A stretch of DNA of 64,000 nucleotides from positions 67,409-131,408 of the forward strand of contig RFNO01000106.1 of assembly GCA_009927165.1 (NCBI GenBank), read 5' to 3'. The notes beneath the pieces were generated by a model that was not told where the DNA came from, made no database searches, and was given only the letters and a program-made list of their open reading frames with translations. The position numbers were made by a program, and so were the translations under genes. The stretch comes from Pseudomonadota bacterium. Its GTDB lineage: Bacteria > Bdellovibrionota > FAC87 > UBA2466. Below are positions 36,809 to 44,485 of the stretch, in pieces; within the stretch, counting starts at the first letter, position 1, and each line of letters begins with the position of its first letter.

Positions 36809-37711
36809 TTACTGTTTTTTTTCAACGCAACGAAGTTTTGCACTTCTTGATCGTGGGTTGTGATGGAGTTCCTCAGGGGTTGGTTCAACTGGCTTTTTCG
36901 TCAAGATTTTGACTCTTTCGTTTTTAGAGCACAGACAAATTCTTTCCTTACAGATACACCTACCTGCTAATTGTTGAAAAAGACGTTTTACCAGTCTGTC
37001 TTCCGTTGAATGAAAAGTAATTACAACGAGTTTTCCCCCAGGCTTTAATCGTTCAACCGCTGCTGGCAAAGTGGAGGAAATTTCCTCGAGTTCTTGATTA
37101 ACAGCCATTCGAAGCGCCATAAAAGGGACCGTAGCAGGATGTGCTTTTCCCCAACGCGGTCCCATCAAATTGGCTAAATCGAGCGTGGTTTTAATTTTAC
37201 CTTCACGAAAATGATGAAGTATTTTTCTGGAAAGAGCCCGGGAGCCTTTGAAGTCAGTATTGTTCCAAATGAGGTCGGCAAGCTCCTCCTCAGATGATTC
37301 TGAAAGTAACTCTTGGAGCGTAGGACCTTCGGTCTGGTCCATTCGCATATCCAAGGGTCCTTCTTTTTGAAAAGTAAATCCGCGTTCCTGCGAAATGAGC
37401 TGCCGAGTGCTTACCCCCAAATCAATGAGGATCCCATCAAACTTCTCCTCTCCTACCCGCTCAGGAAATTGTGAGAATCGACAGTGCTGAAGCTTCAGTC
37501 GTGGGTCTCCCCTTAGGTTTCCCCCTTCTTGGTACTGCTGAATAGCGGATAAATCACGGTCGAAAGCCCAAACGGCAGCCGCTCCTCGCGCCAAAAAGGC
37601 CTCAGAGTGCCCCCCCTCTCCAAAAGTGAGATCCGCATAAACCCCACCAGTAAAAACTACAATAAAATCAATTACTTCTTTGAGTAATACGGATTTGTGA
37701 AGCCATTCCAT
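36809..37711 (-). CDS. rsmH: 16S rRNA (cytosine-1402-N4)-methyltransferase
   Basis: 300 residues from ATG 37711 (MEWLHKSVLLKEVIDF), the family start. The frame is open to 37774, but that extension would run through the flagellin promoter and has no homologous look. The SAM motif YADLTFGEGGHSEAFL, IDLGVSTRQLISQERGFTF, DMRMDQT and VITFHSTEDRLVKRLF are diagnostic of RsmH (MraW). It is the first gene of the conserved rsmH-ftsL-ftsI run, 42 bases upstream of ftsL. mraZ, usually before it, is absent: the flagellar block starts there instead. Confidence 0.96.
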   Translation of the reverse strand: MEWLHKSVLLKEVIDFIVVFTGGVYADLTFGEGGHSEAFLARGAAAVWAFDRDLSAIQQYQEGGNLRGDPRLKLQHCRFSQFPERVGEEKFDGILIDLGVSTRQLISQERGFTFQKEGPLDMRMDQTEGPTLQELLSESSEEELADLIWNNTDFKGSRALSRKILHHFREGKIKTTLDLANLMGPRWGKAHPATVPFMALRMAVNQELEEISSTLPAAVERLKPGGKLVVITFHSTEDRLVKRLFQQLAGRCICKERICLCSKNERVKILTKKPVEPTPEELHHNPRSRSAKLRCVEKKQ

Positions 37712-37743
37712 AGGGACTGTTATAACGCGTCGCAAAATAAATC

Positions 37744-37770
37744 TAAAGTACTTTAACGCGCCGCCGATAA
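37744..37770 (+). promoter_or_regulatory. Sigma-28 (FliA) promoter of flagellin
   Basis: TAAAGTAC (37744-37751), an 11-base spacer and GCCGATAA (37763-37770) match the TAAAGTTT-N11-GCCGATAA consensus at 14 of 16 positions, with exact spacing and a perfect -10. Transcription would begin near 37777, giving a leader of about 69 bases to the flagellin ATG. The site lies just upstream of the rsmH start on the other strand. Confidence 0.88.
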
Positions 37771-37845
37771 ACACTACGGGCTTAGTAATGCTACGCGTTA
37801 AAAAGCCCTGATTATTGGTTTTAACACTCTTTGGAGGATACGACT

Positions 37846-38676
37846 ATGCCTATTAGCTTATTGTCGAATCAAGCGGCGATTAATACTCGTCGACATATGG
37901 AAGAAACAGGTAAGGTTTATGCTGATGCTACTGAAAAGTTAGCTTCAGGTAAGCGAATTAACAAATCAAGCGATGATGCCGCAGGACTCGCGATCTCCTC
38001 TGTGATGGAAGGAAAAATACGCAGTATTGCGCAAGCTCGTCGAAACGCTCAGGAAGCCATTTCCCTGGTGCAAGTAGCAGAAGGGGGAATGAATGAAGTG
38101 ACCAATCTAGTGGTTCGCATGAGAGAGCTAGCCATTCAGGCAGCCAGCGATACGATTGGTGATCGTGAGAGAGAGATGCTGGAGTTGGAAAACAAACAGA
38201 TTCAATCTGAAATTGACCGGTTGGCTAACGCAACTGAGTATTTTGGTACGAATTTGTTGAATGGATCAGGGAAAGAATTCACATTCCAAATTGGTCCCGA
38301 TACCAGCGAAGCAAACCGAATTACTTACTCCACAGCCAATCTGGATCTAAGAAGTTCAGCTTTGGGGGTAGATGGAGTGAGTTTAAAAGATTCGGGCGCC
38401 GCGTCCAGTGCTATTGAGGCTACGGACGAAGCGATTTCGCGATTGAATGTTCCGAGAGCCGAAGTGGGCGCAATGCAAGGTCGTTTCAACTCAGTCATCA
38501 ACAACTTGTATATTTACGAAGAGAATATGAGCGCATCAAAAGGCCGTATCTTAGATGCGGACATTGCTCAAGAGACGGCGAAAGCGGTGCAGGGAGCAGT
38601 GCTTCAGAAAGCTGGAGCCGCTGTTCTTGCTCAAGCTAATACATCCCCTACTCTTGCTCTGAAACTCTTAGAGTAA
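37846..38676 (+). CDS. fliC: Flagellin
   Basis: 276 residues. It forms the flagellar filament after export through the flagellar type III apparatus. The N-terminal D0/D1 region (PISLLSNQAAINTRRHMEE, SGKRINKSSDDAAGLAIS) and the C-terminal D1/D0 region (AVQGAVLQKAGAAVLAQANT) are conserved. The variable central domain is nearly absent, as in other short flagellins such as those of Bdellovibrio. ATG 37846 was chosen over a TTG at 37831 because TTGGAGGA is the ribosome binding site itself. A single copy is seen in the window. It is driven by the sigma-28 site upstream. Confidence 0.96.
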   Translation: MPISLLSNQAAINTRRHMEETGKVYADATEKLASGKRINKSSDDAAGLAISSVMEGKIRSIAQARRNAQEAISLVQVAEGGMNEVTNLVVRMRELAIQAASDTIGDREREMLELENKQIQSEIDRLANATEYFGTNLLNGSGKEFTFQIGPDTSEANRITYSTANLDLRSSALGVDGVSLKDSGAASSAIEATDEAISRLNVPRAEVGAMQGRFNSVINNLYIYEENMSASKGRILDADIAQETAKAVQGAVLQKAGAAVLAQANTSPTLALKLLE

Positions 38677-38726
38677 ATTGTAAACCTTTGGGCAGGGAAT
38701 ACCGAAGAATAGGGTGAGGTGCCCCA

Positions 38727-39068
38727 ATGTCACCGGTCAACCCCATATTCGGTCTCCCTGCTTCCATGGTTGATAGACTCTCTGAGTCTGATGAAAAAAG
38801 TCGGCAGAAAGAAAACCGAAGAAATCAAAAAGAAAACTTTAAGAAACTGGTTGTTACCCAATCACCAGAAGCGGTTTCACAAGAACAGGAGCGTGATGTA
38901 CTTACACCTGAATCTAGTCAATTGCTTGACTCAGAAAAAGTTGTTGAACTTTTGGGACAGCAAGTAAAGCCAATGATTCCAATGCCGAAGGCATTCAGTT
39001 CCATTCCTAGCCCATCTGAGAGCGTCAAAGAATCAGCTCTGCTCAAGAAACTAAACCGAGCCATCTAA
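38727..39068 (+). CDS. Small hydrophilic protein between flagellin and fliD
   Basis: 113 residues, not recognised. GGGTGAGGTG precedes ATG 38727. It is highly charged and helical in the middle (ESDEKSRQKENRRNQKENFK), followed by Ser/Pro-rich stretches. There is no signal peptide or membrane segment. The place between fliC and fliD is where FlaG lies in many genomes, but no FlaG sequence pattern is visible. A function in filament assembly is suggested only by position. A competing frame at 38719-38967 has no better ribosome binding site. Confidence 0.6.
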   Translation: MSPVNPIFGLPASMVDRLSESDEKSRQKENRRNQKENFKKLVVTQSPEAVSQEQERDVLTPESSQLLDSEKVVELLGQQVKPMIPMPKAFSSIPSPSESVKESALLKKLNRAI

Positions 39069-39079
39069 GACTTTGTCCA

Positions 39080-39109
39080 TTGAAAGTAAGCTAAGAATCC
39101 CGCTATAAT
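39080..39109 (+). promoter_or_regulatory. Sigma-70-type promoter before fliD
   Basis: TTGAAA (39080-39085), an 18-base spacer and a consensus TATAAT (39104-39109) place a transcription start near 39116, about 62 bases before the fliD start. It would let fliD-fliS and the following genes be expressed apart from flagellin. Confidence 0.55.
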
Positions 39110-39177
39110 TAAAGAAAGATTTCTCTCCCTTTTATCAAGTAATCAATTCCCATACGTTAAATTGTTTCGGAGGCTGT

Positions 39178-40563
39178 GTGCCCGAGATTAATGCAGATAA
39201 AAATCCTGTTGCCGGATTAGCACCGGAGTTTGCTCGTGCTTATCAAGCGGCCGTTCAAGCGGACAGAAAGCCCGTTGAAAATCTGGAGCAAAGAAGAGAA
39301 AAGCTGCAAGAAAAAGTAAACCTACTTTCCGACTTGGTCTCAAAAGCAGATGGGCTAAGACAAATTCTACCCGGATTAGGGACTCCCTTTGCCATGCGAG
39401 AAATCATGTTCAATTCGGATGACCCGAAAGTAGTTACGGGTTCGGCCGATAAAAGTTTGGCAGAGATCGGGAAACACGATTTAGAAGTGCTTAGGCTTGC
39501 GAGCGGGCCCTCTGCAATGACTAATCGTTTTCCTGATCCTAACGAAACAAGCATTGGTACTGGCTATCTCACTTTCATCACTCGAGAAGGTGATACAAAA
39601 GAAGTATTTATTGATTACGACAACTCAACTCTTGAAGGAGTTGCAAGGTCAATTAATGAAGCCAAAATGGGTGTTACTGCCTCCGTAATAAACGATGTGA
39701 GTGACCCAGATAACAGCTACCGGCTCTTACTAACTTCCAATCAAGTCGGGGCCCAAAACGATATTCAGTACCCCGAGTTCTACTTTTCCGGTGGAGAGGA
39801 AGAGTTCTATATTGATGAAAAAAAAGATGCCACGAATGCGCTGATAAAGTATCGCGGAGTCCAAATAGAAAGCCCTTCTAATGAACTAAAAGATTTGATT
39901 TCTGGCGCAACTGTCAACCTGAAAGGCCTAACTGACCCGGGAAAACCAGCTACCATTTCTCTAGAACAAGACATTCCTCAAACTGCCGTAAAAATAAAAG
40001 ATTTAGTTGAGAAAACGAACGCGATACTGAGTTTTATCCAACAACAGAACACGATGGACGAGAAAACTGATACGAGCAGAACCTTGGGCGGAGATTATGC
40101 GCTTAGGTTGGCCGAAGACCGTATCAAAAGTGCACTGAGAGAAAATTTTCTTGGGCAAAGCAATAAAAGCGTACAAACGCTCGCCGATGTAGGAATACAA
40201 ATCACTCGAAAGGGTGTCCTGTCACTCGATGAAAAAAAGTTCACAGCGGCTCTGGAAAAAAACTACAACGATGTAGTGGATCTATTAAGTGGAGACGGAA
40301 CCAGTTACGGTGTGATTCCCAAGCTCAACCGGGCTATTGCTTCTATTTCAACCGGGGGTACTGGCGTTTTAAGCAGTCAAAAGAGAAATTATGATAGTCA
40401 AATCAGCGCCCTTGATAAAAACATCGAGCGCGCTGAAAAAACAGCAGCATCTCGAGCCGAAGCTTTGAAAAACACGCTGTCCAAAGCGCAAGCTGCTATT
40501 CAATCACTTCAAGCACAAGGTGGGGCCATTGCTGGGGGAATTCCAGCTCCTGCTGCTGGCTAA
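39178..40563 (+). CDS. fliD: Flagellar filament capping protein FliD
   Basis: 461 residues from GTG 39178, with CGGAGGCT seven to fourteen bases upstream. FliD caps the growing filament and folds incoming flagellin. The N-terminal D0 region is helical (QAAVQADRKPVENLEQRREK). The conserved middle has VTASVINDVSDPDNSYRLLLTS near residue 165, and the C-terminal FliD_C region has LADVGIQITRKGVLSLDEKKF near 340. The extreme C-terminus is coiled-coil with an Ala/Gly tail. The order fliC-fliD-fliS is standard. Confidence 0.92.
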   Translation: MPEINADKNPVAGLAPEFARAYQAAVQADRKPVENLEQRREKLQEKVNLLSDLVSKADGLRQILPGLGTPFAMREIMFNSDDPKVVTGSADKSLAEIGKHDLEVLRLASGPSAMTNRFPDPNETSIGTGYLTFITREGDTKEVFIDYDNSTLEGVARSINEAKMGVTASVINDVSDPDNSYRLLLTSNQVGAQNDIQYPEFYFSGGEEEFYIDEKKDATNALIKYRGVQIESPSNELKDLISGATVNLKGLTDPGKPATISLEQDIPQTAVKIKDLVEKTNAILSFIQQQNTMDEKTDTSRTLGGDYALRLAEDRIKSALRENFLGQSNKSVQTLADVGIQITRKGVLSLDEKKFTAALEKNYNDVVDLLSGDGTSYGVIPKLNRAIASISTGGTGVLSSQKRNYDSQISALDKNIERAEKTAASRAEALKNTLSKAQAAIQSLQAQGGAIAGGIPAPAAG

Positions 40564-40576
40564 AGGGGAATAAATT

Positions 40577-40996
40577 ATGCAAAACAAAAATAACAAAAAG
40601 CCGAACCCGTTTCAAAGCTACAAAAAGACCGACGTTTTAACTGCAAATCGAGAGACCATCTTGATAATGATGTACGATGGAGCCATTCGCTTTCTGAAGA
40701 AAGCAATAGATTCCAGCAAAGCAAACAAAGTCGAAGAAAAAAATATCTTTGTTGGCCGTACCATGGATATTGTAAATGAGCTCAGAGCCACCCTGAATCA
40801 TAAAGCCGGTGGAGAAATCGCCGAAAAGCTTGATGGTCTATACGACTTCATTTGTGATCGTCTTCTCAAAGGGAGCATGGAAAACAATCCCAAACAATTG
40901 GAAGAAGCATTAGGGATTCTTACCACACTTCGAACCGCTTGGGATGAAGCCATCGAAGCACTCAAAACTGATTCCGCACAACCACAAGAACCATAA
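40577..40996 (+). CDS. fliS: Flagellin export chaperone FliS
   Basis: 139 residues. FliS binds the flagellin C-terminus in the cytoplasm and prevents early polymerisation. The family pattern is clear: NPFQSYKKTDVLTANRETIL, MMYDGAIRFLKKAID, IFVGRTMDIVNELRATLNHK, then GLYDFICDRLLKG and LTTLRTAWDEAIEAL. It starts 14 bases after fliD, with AAAGGGGAA before ATG 40577. Confidence 0.94.
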   Translation: MQNKNNKKPNPFQSYKKTDVLTANRETILIMMYDGAIRFLKKAIDSSKANKVEEKNIFVGRTMDIVNELRATLNHKAGGEIAEKLDGLYDFICDRLLKGSMENNPKQLEEALGILTTLRTAWDEAIEALKTDSAQPQEP

Positions 40997-41017
40997 AAGT
41001 TATAGGAGAATAAACTT

Positions 41018-41452
41018 ATGGAAGAGGTACTTCAATATCTGGAAATGAAAAACCATTACTATGAAAAATTTTATTCGATCACCAGAAAATTCTTAGATCA
41101 AATTGCGCAAAATGATTGGAAGGACTTAGATTTTTTTGTGGATAGCAGAGAACGAATACTCAACATCATTCGCTCTTTTGATGCAAAAATATCAAAAGTA
41201 ATTGAGCAGAGCAATGCCAGCAAGCCAGTAAACGATGGCGACAAAATGATGATGAACCGAGTGATTGAGAAAAAAAGAAGAATCGCAGATAAAATTGTTG
41301 ATCTGGACTTGCAGTTAATATCAGCTATCGATGAATACAAAAATGAAACTATTAGAGAGTTAAAAAAGACGGTGGAAACGCAGCAGCAGATTGATTCTTT
41401 CGAGAAAAATGCTGCGCCGATCAAACCCCTTTTAAAAACGCACAAAGCATAA
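41018..41452 (+). CDS. FliT-like flagellar chaperone candidate
   Basis: 144 residues, helical throughout, with no signal peptide. It begins MEEVLQYLEMKNHYYEKFYS and continues with long charged helices (VIEKKRRIADKIVDLDLQLI, KNETIRELKKTVETQQQIDS). Position directly after fliS (22 bases; ATAGGAGAA before the ATG), size and helical content suit FliT/FlgN-type export chaperones, which diverge strongly in sequence. The call is by context; no motif proves it. Confidence 0.6.
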   Translation: MEEVLQYLEMKNHYYEKFYSITRKFLDQIAQNDWKDLDFFVDSRERILNIIRSFDAKISKVIEQSNASKPVNDGDKMMMNRVIEKKRRIADKIVDLDLQLISAIDEYKNETIRELKKTVETQQQIDSFEKNAAPIKPLLKTHKA

Positions 41453-41553
41453 ACAGCGTCAAATTCCTGTCTGAGCGGTGGAAGAGCTGACGCCCTCGTC
41501 GCATTTCTTATCGCAAAAATCCAATAATTACTGGCTTCAATCGGACTGCCTTG

Positions 41554-41569
41554 TGGCATAGGGCTTGCT
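41554..41569 (+). promoter_or_regulatory. Sigma-54 consensus site before the flagellar TPR gene
   Basis: TGGCATAGGGCTTGCT fits every specified position of TGGCAYRNNNNTTGCW with correct spacing. The predicted start of transcription is near 41580. That lies three bases inside the ATG at 41577, so translation would have to begin at ATG 41589 on a nine-base leader, or the site may be fortuitous. Confidence 0.5.
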
Positions 41570-41576
41570 CTTCATT

Positions 41577-42710
41577 ATGAGTATCTCTATGCAGCAAGAA
41601 CTCAATCATTCTCAATCAGACTCTCCCTTCTTTTCGCTGATGGCGGAAGCTGAGCAGATCCAAGTTCACGAAGTGGAGAGCAAGCAAACGCATATCCTTG
41701 CCCCTTTTTTAAAGACTCCCCCTCAGGAATCTGAGAGGACTTTTCTTGTGAAAATCAGAGTGAGTCGCGCGCCTATCTCCACTCTACCTGCCAAACAGGA
41801 AGTTGCAAAAAAGCAAGAGGCCCCCACGGAACGAGACAAGCTGTTAGAAAATGCAGAGATCCTTTTGCGTAATGGGGATTTAATTCTCGCCAGAAATATT
41901 TACAGCTTCCTTCTTAAGAGCAATCTTAAAGACCAACAAGCTATGGAAGGCTTGGGAATATGTTTCCTGAAATTAAATGAAGTGTTGGCTGCCAAGAAAT
42001 GTTTCAAGGCACTCTGGGAACTCTATCAAAAAGATGATTATGCCATACGGCTAGGATTGTGCTTTTTGGCTGACCAAGATGATGATACGGCTTTGTCTTG
42101 TTTTGAAAAAGTACGAAACCCAGATGGCGTGCCTTCGCCGTTGCGATTTGATTTTTATAAGTCACGGGGAAATATTCTTAACAGAAAAGATCGTCACGCC
42201 GAAGCGGAAACATCTTATTTTAAGGCTCTGCAAATAAAGCCTGAATCAGACGTTGTCTTTGTAAATCTCGGCACGCTTGAACTTCAGAGGAAAAACCCTA
42301 TAAAAGCTCAAAAGTATTTCACTCGAGCGATCGAAATTCATCCAAAGAGTTCCAAAGGTCACTGTGGTTTAGGAATGGTTGATTTGGAGCAAGGAGACTA
42401 CTTCAGTGCTGGTCGTGAATTTAAATGTGCGCTCGATAATGACTCTCAAAACTTAGTTGCACTCTTGCAACTTATTTATCTATCTGACTTCTCAAAGAAC
42501 TACGATGAAGCCATTCACCGAAGCCATCAGTTCCTGGATCGGGATCCGAATAATGCTGAAGTGCGATTTCAACTAGCTGGATTACTCTTCAGAAAAGGTC
42601 AATTTCTGGAAGCTGAAAGCGAGATTAATAAGGCCGTAAAATTTGCTCCGCAAGAACCTAGATTCAAAAAGCTAAAGGAACATTTAACAAATAACCGTCA
42701 TCGGGGATAG
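41577..42710 (+). CDS. TPR-repeat protein of the flagellar locus
   Basis: 377 residues from ATG 41577; ATG 41589 is the alternative if the sigma-54 site is used. The first 80 residues are unordered and polar. From about residue 80 there are successive tetratricopeptide repeats, for example ARNIYSFLLKSNLKDQQAME, AETSYFKALQIKPESDVVFV and AQKYFTRAIEIHPKSSKGHC, up to a final FLEAESEINKAVKFAPQEPR. TPR proteins act as scaffolds. No signal peptide, so it is cytoplasmic. It is followed three bases later by another gene. Its role in motility is inferred from position only. Confidence 0.82.
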   Translation: MSISMQQELNHSQSDSPFFSLMAEAEQIQVHEVESKQTHILAPFLKTPPQESERTFLVKIRVSRAPISTLPAKQEVAKKQEAPTERDKLLENAEILLRNGDLILARNIYSFLLKSNLKDQQAMEGLGICFLKLNEVLAAKKCFKALWELYQKDDYAIRLGLCFLADQDDDTALSCFEKVRNPDGVPSPLRFDFYKSRGNILNRKDRHAEAETSYFKALQIKPESDVVFVNLGTLELQRKNPIKAQKYFTRAIEIHPKSSKGHCGLGMVDLEQGDYFSAGREFKCALDNDSQNLVALLQLIYLSDFSKNYDEAIHRSHQFLDRDPNNAEVRFQLAGLLFRKGQFLEAESEINKAVKFAPQEPRFKKLKEHLTNNRHRG

Positions 42711-42713
42711 AAA

Positions 42714-43238
42714 ATGAAAGAAATCCAAATTGAACAAGATATCTGTCAGAACCCAACACTGAATTCTCAAACCGCTGATTCGTCGCAGGGGTTTGGGGTA
42801 TCAGAGGCAACTGTTTCTCCTATTCAGACTCTAGACACTTCTGTGTGGGCAGCAACTGGCCTTGATATCGCTTTGGGGTGTTTGGAGCGTGTGAAAAGTA
42901 GTCTCATCCGTTCTGCAGAACTTTTTCGAGAAGAGGATTCGGCAGAAGCCAATCGGTTTTTTGTTCAGTGTATTGAGGGTCTGCAACGATTCATGGAAGC
43001 CCTAAAATTAACAAAAGCAGCTTTGAAGCTTGATTTCGCAACAGTAAATAATGAAATGGGAACATTAGCTGATACTGAAAAGTCCTTGCTAGTGATTTTA
43101 AGAGGGATGTTTAAACATCAGGAAAGTAAAGAATACGAAGAGATTGCAGATAAAATTGAGTACGAGCTGATTACGAATTTGTGCGTTTGGACGAGTTCCT
43201 TAACTGCCCTCAGGCATTCCCAACTCATCGATAATTAA
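42714..43238 (+). CDS. Helical cytoplasmic protein, possibly FliS-like
   Basis: 174 residues, not recognised. The first 55 are polar and Thr/Ser-rich. The rest forms long helices (LDIALGCLERVKSSLIRSAE, FVQCIEGLQRFMEALKLTKA, EEIADKIEYELITNLCVWTS) whose spacing resembles a four-helix bundle of the FliS/FliT kind. It begins three bases after the TPR gene with GGGGATAG upstream, so the two are coupled. It ends the flagellar block, tail to tail with the vWA gene. The chaperone idea is inference from shape and place. Confidence 0.65.
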   Translation: MKEIQIEQDICQNPTLNSQTADSSQGFGVSEATVSPIQTLDTSVWAATGLDIALGCLERVKSSLIRSAELFREEDSAEANRFFVQCIEGLQRFMEALKLTKAALKLDFATVNNEMGTLADTEKSLLVILRGMFKHQESKEYEEIADKIEYELITNLCVWTSSLTALRHSQLIDN

Positions 43239-43248
43239 ATCGAAGAAT

Positions 43249-44301
43249 CTAATTAGGTGCGATGAGAATCTGGATAGAGCTTCCTTCCGGAGGAGCTGTC
43301 TGAAAAACAACTTCGCTGGTCGCGCTATCAAAAGTCCAAGGTATATTTAAAGTATTTTGGTTTTTATCTACGACCGTTACGCGTAATTTCGATGCATCGG
43401 ATACAGAAACATCTACTTTAAACCGATTGGGCAGCGTTTTCAGTCTGAGTCCTGATAGATTGATTCTGTCCGAGAAATCTGAGCACAAATCCGCTGTATC
43501 CCCTTTTAACTTCCTTGCCACTCTGAAATACCTGTCCTGAAACCAGGGTGTCCCATTCCATCTCAGGGCACCGGTATTGGCTTTATCGATATCTGCATTG
43601 TTTCTGGTAGCGCAGCGTTGATTTGCAAGGCTAACTCCCGAAACCAAAGGTAGATAATTAATGGAGTAAGCTTTAACAAGGTCCTCTTTGTTTTCTTTTA
43701 AACTTAATACTTGCGCTGCAAAAGCATCTACTGCGTCAGTTGTGGTAGTTGAGGTGATTTCAGAGAAATCATCCCCATCAGAAATAAAGACTAAAACAAG
43801 AGGCACTCCAGGACGCGGAGTAAAATAGGTTCGCAACGAAGCTAAAGTAGCTGTAAGCCCCGTGTTTTCAGCACCAGTCTGCAAATTGATGACTTGTGAT
43901 AAAAGACTACCAAACAACGCAACTCTCTGGTCCAAAGTTCCTGTTTGTTTGGTAAGTACCGTATTAGCTGGTTTGAGTGCCCCACGGTTTCTCAACATGT
44001 CCATCGTGGTGATCCCCATTTGATAATCATTGGGAATGCTATCCAAGCGAACGAAAAATTTCTGAGCTTCAGATACTAGGTGTTCCCTGACTTGGTTCAT
44101 AGGAGAACGATCATCGAGCACCCACAAGATATCTAAGTAAGGTGGATTCAGGTCTTGAACAAAATATCTAGAACTCGAAGCTGCAGTGAGAGATTCTTTC
44201 TGTGAGCAACCGGAAAGAACAATGATGGTCACTAACACAATAAGTGACAATATAGCTAAACTAGCTTCTCTAAAATTCTTGAGCGCAACTAAGTACTTCA
44301 A
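43249..44301 (-). CDS. Lipoprotein with von Willebrand factor A-like domain
   Basis: 350 residues from TTG 44301, chosen because CGAGGAGAG lies directly upstream; an upstream ATG at 44406 gives a non-signal-like extension. The signal peptide ends in a lipobox (VLSGCSQ), so the protein is a membrane-anchored lipoprotein with Ser at +2. Residues about 50-235 look like a vWA domain: LDILWVLDDRSPMNQVREHL at the place of the metal-binding DxSxS, partly degenerate, and LVLVFISDGDDFSEI. The C-terminal 80 residues are strand-rich. The partner is unknown; the adjacent TPR and barrel genes are candidates. Confidence 0.75.
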   Translation of the reverse strand: MKYLVALKNFREASLAILSLIVLVTIIVLSGCSQKESLTAASSSRYFVQDLNPPYLDILWVLDDRSPMNQVREHLVSEAQKFFVRLDSIPNDYQMGITTMDMLRNRGALKPANTVLTKQTGTLDQRVALFGSLLSQVINLQTGAENTGLTATLASLRTYFTPRPGVPLVLVFISDGDDFSEITSTTTTDAVDAFAAQVLSLKENKEDLVKAYSINYLPLVSGVSLANQRCATRNNADIDKANTGALRWNGTPWFQDRYFRVARKLKGDTADLCSDFSDRINLSGLRLKTLPNRFKVDVSVSDASKLRVTVVDKNQNTLNIPWTFDSATSEVVFQTAPPEGSSIQILIAPN

Positions 44302-44322
44302 GGTTTTCTCTCCTCGATAAAG

Positions 44323-44339
44323 GGGATCGTAAAGATCCC
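44323..44339 (-). promoter_or_regulatory. Leader hairpin upstream of the vWA lipoprotein gene
   Basis: A perfect six-base stem (GGGATC 44323-44328 with GATCCC 44334-44339) and a five-base loop lie just upstream of the ribosome binding site. There is no T run, so it is not a terminator. It could affect translation or be incidental. Confidence 0.3.
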
Positions 44340-44485
44340 AGTGCCCCAATTTGCAAGGTAAAGTCCAAGGAGGGTGCGTGCTTAAGTTTATGAAATTAAA
44401 TAACAAAATCTTTTTTAGGAGAGGGTGTTTACTTCTAGTGCCCGTTATTTTTTTTACACTGAGACGATTCTAGGCTCAATAAGGG

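Noticed and set aside
37712-37774. N-terminal extension of rsmH
   Set aside because: It runs into the flagellin promoter, has no ribosome binding site, and the standard RsmH start is at 37711.
41098-41559. 153-codon reverse ORF over the FliT-like gene
   Set aside because: It is opposite a gene in a coherent forward operon and has no ribosome binding site.
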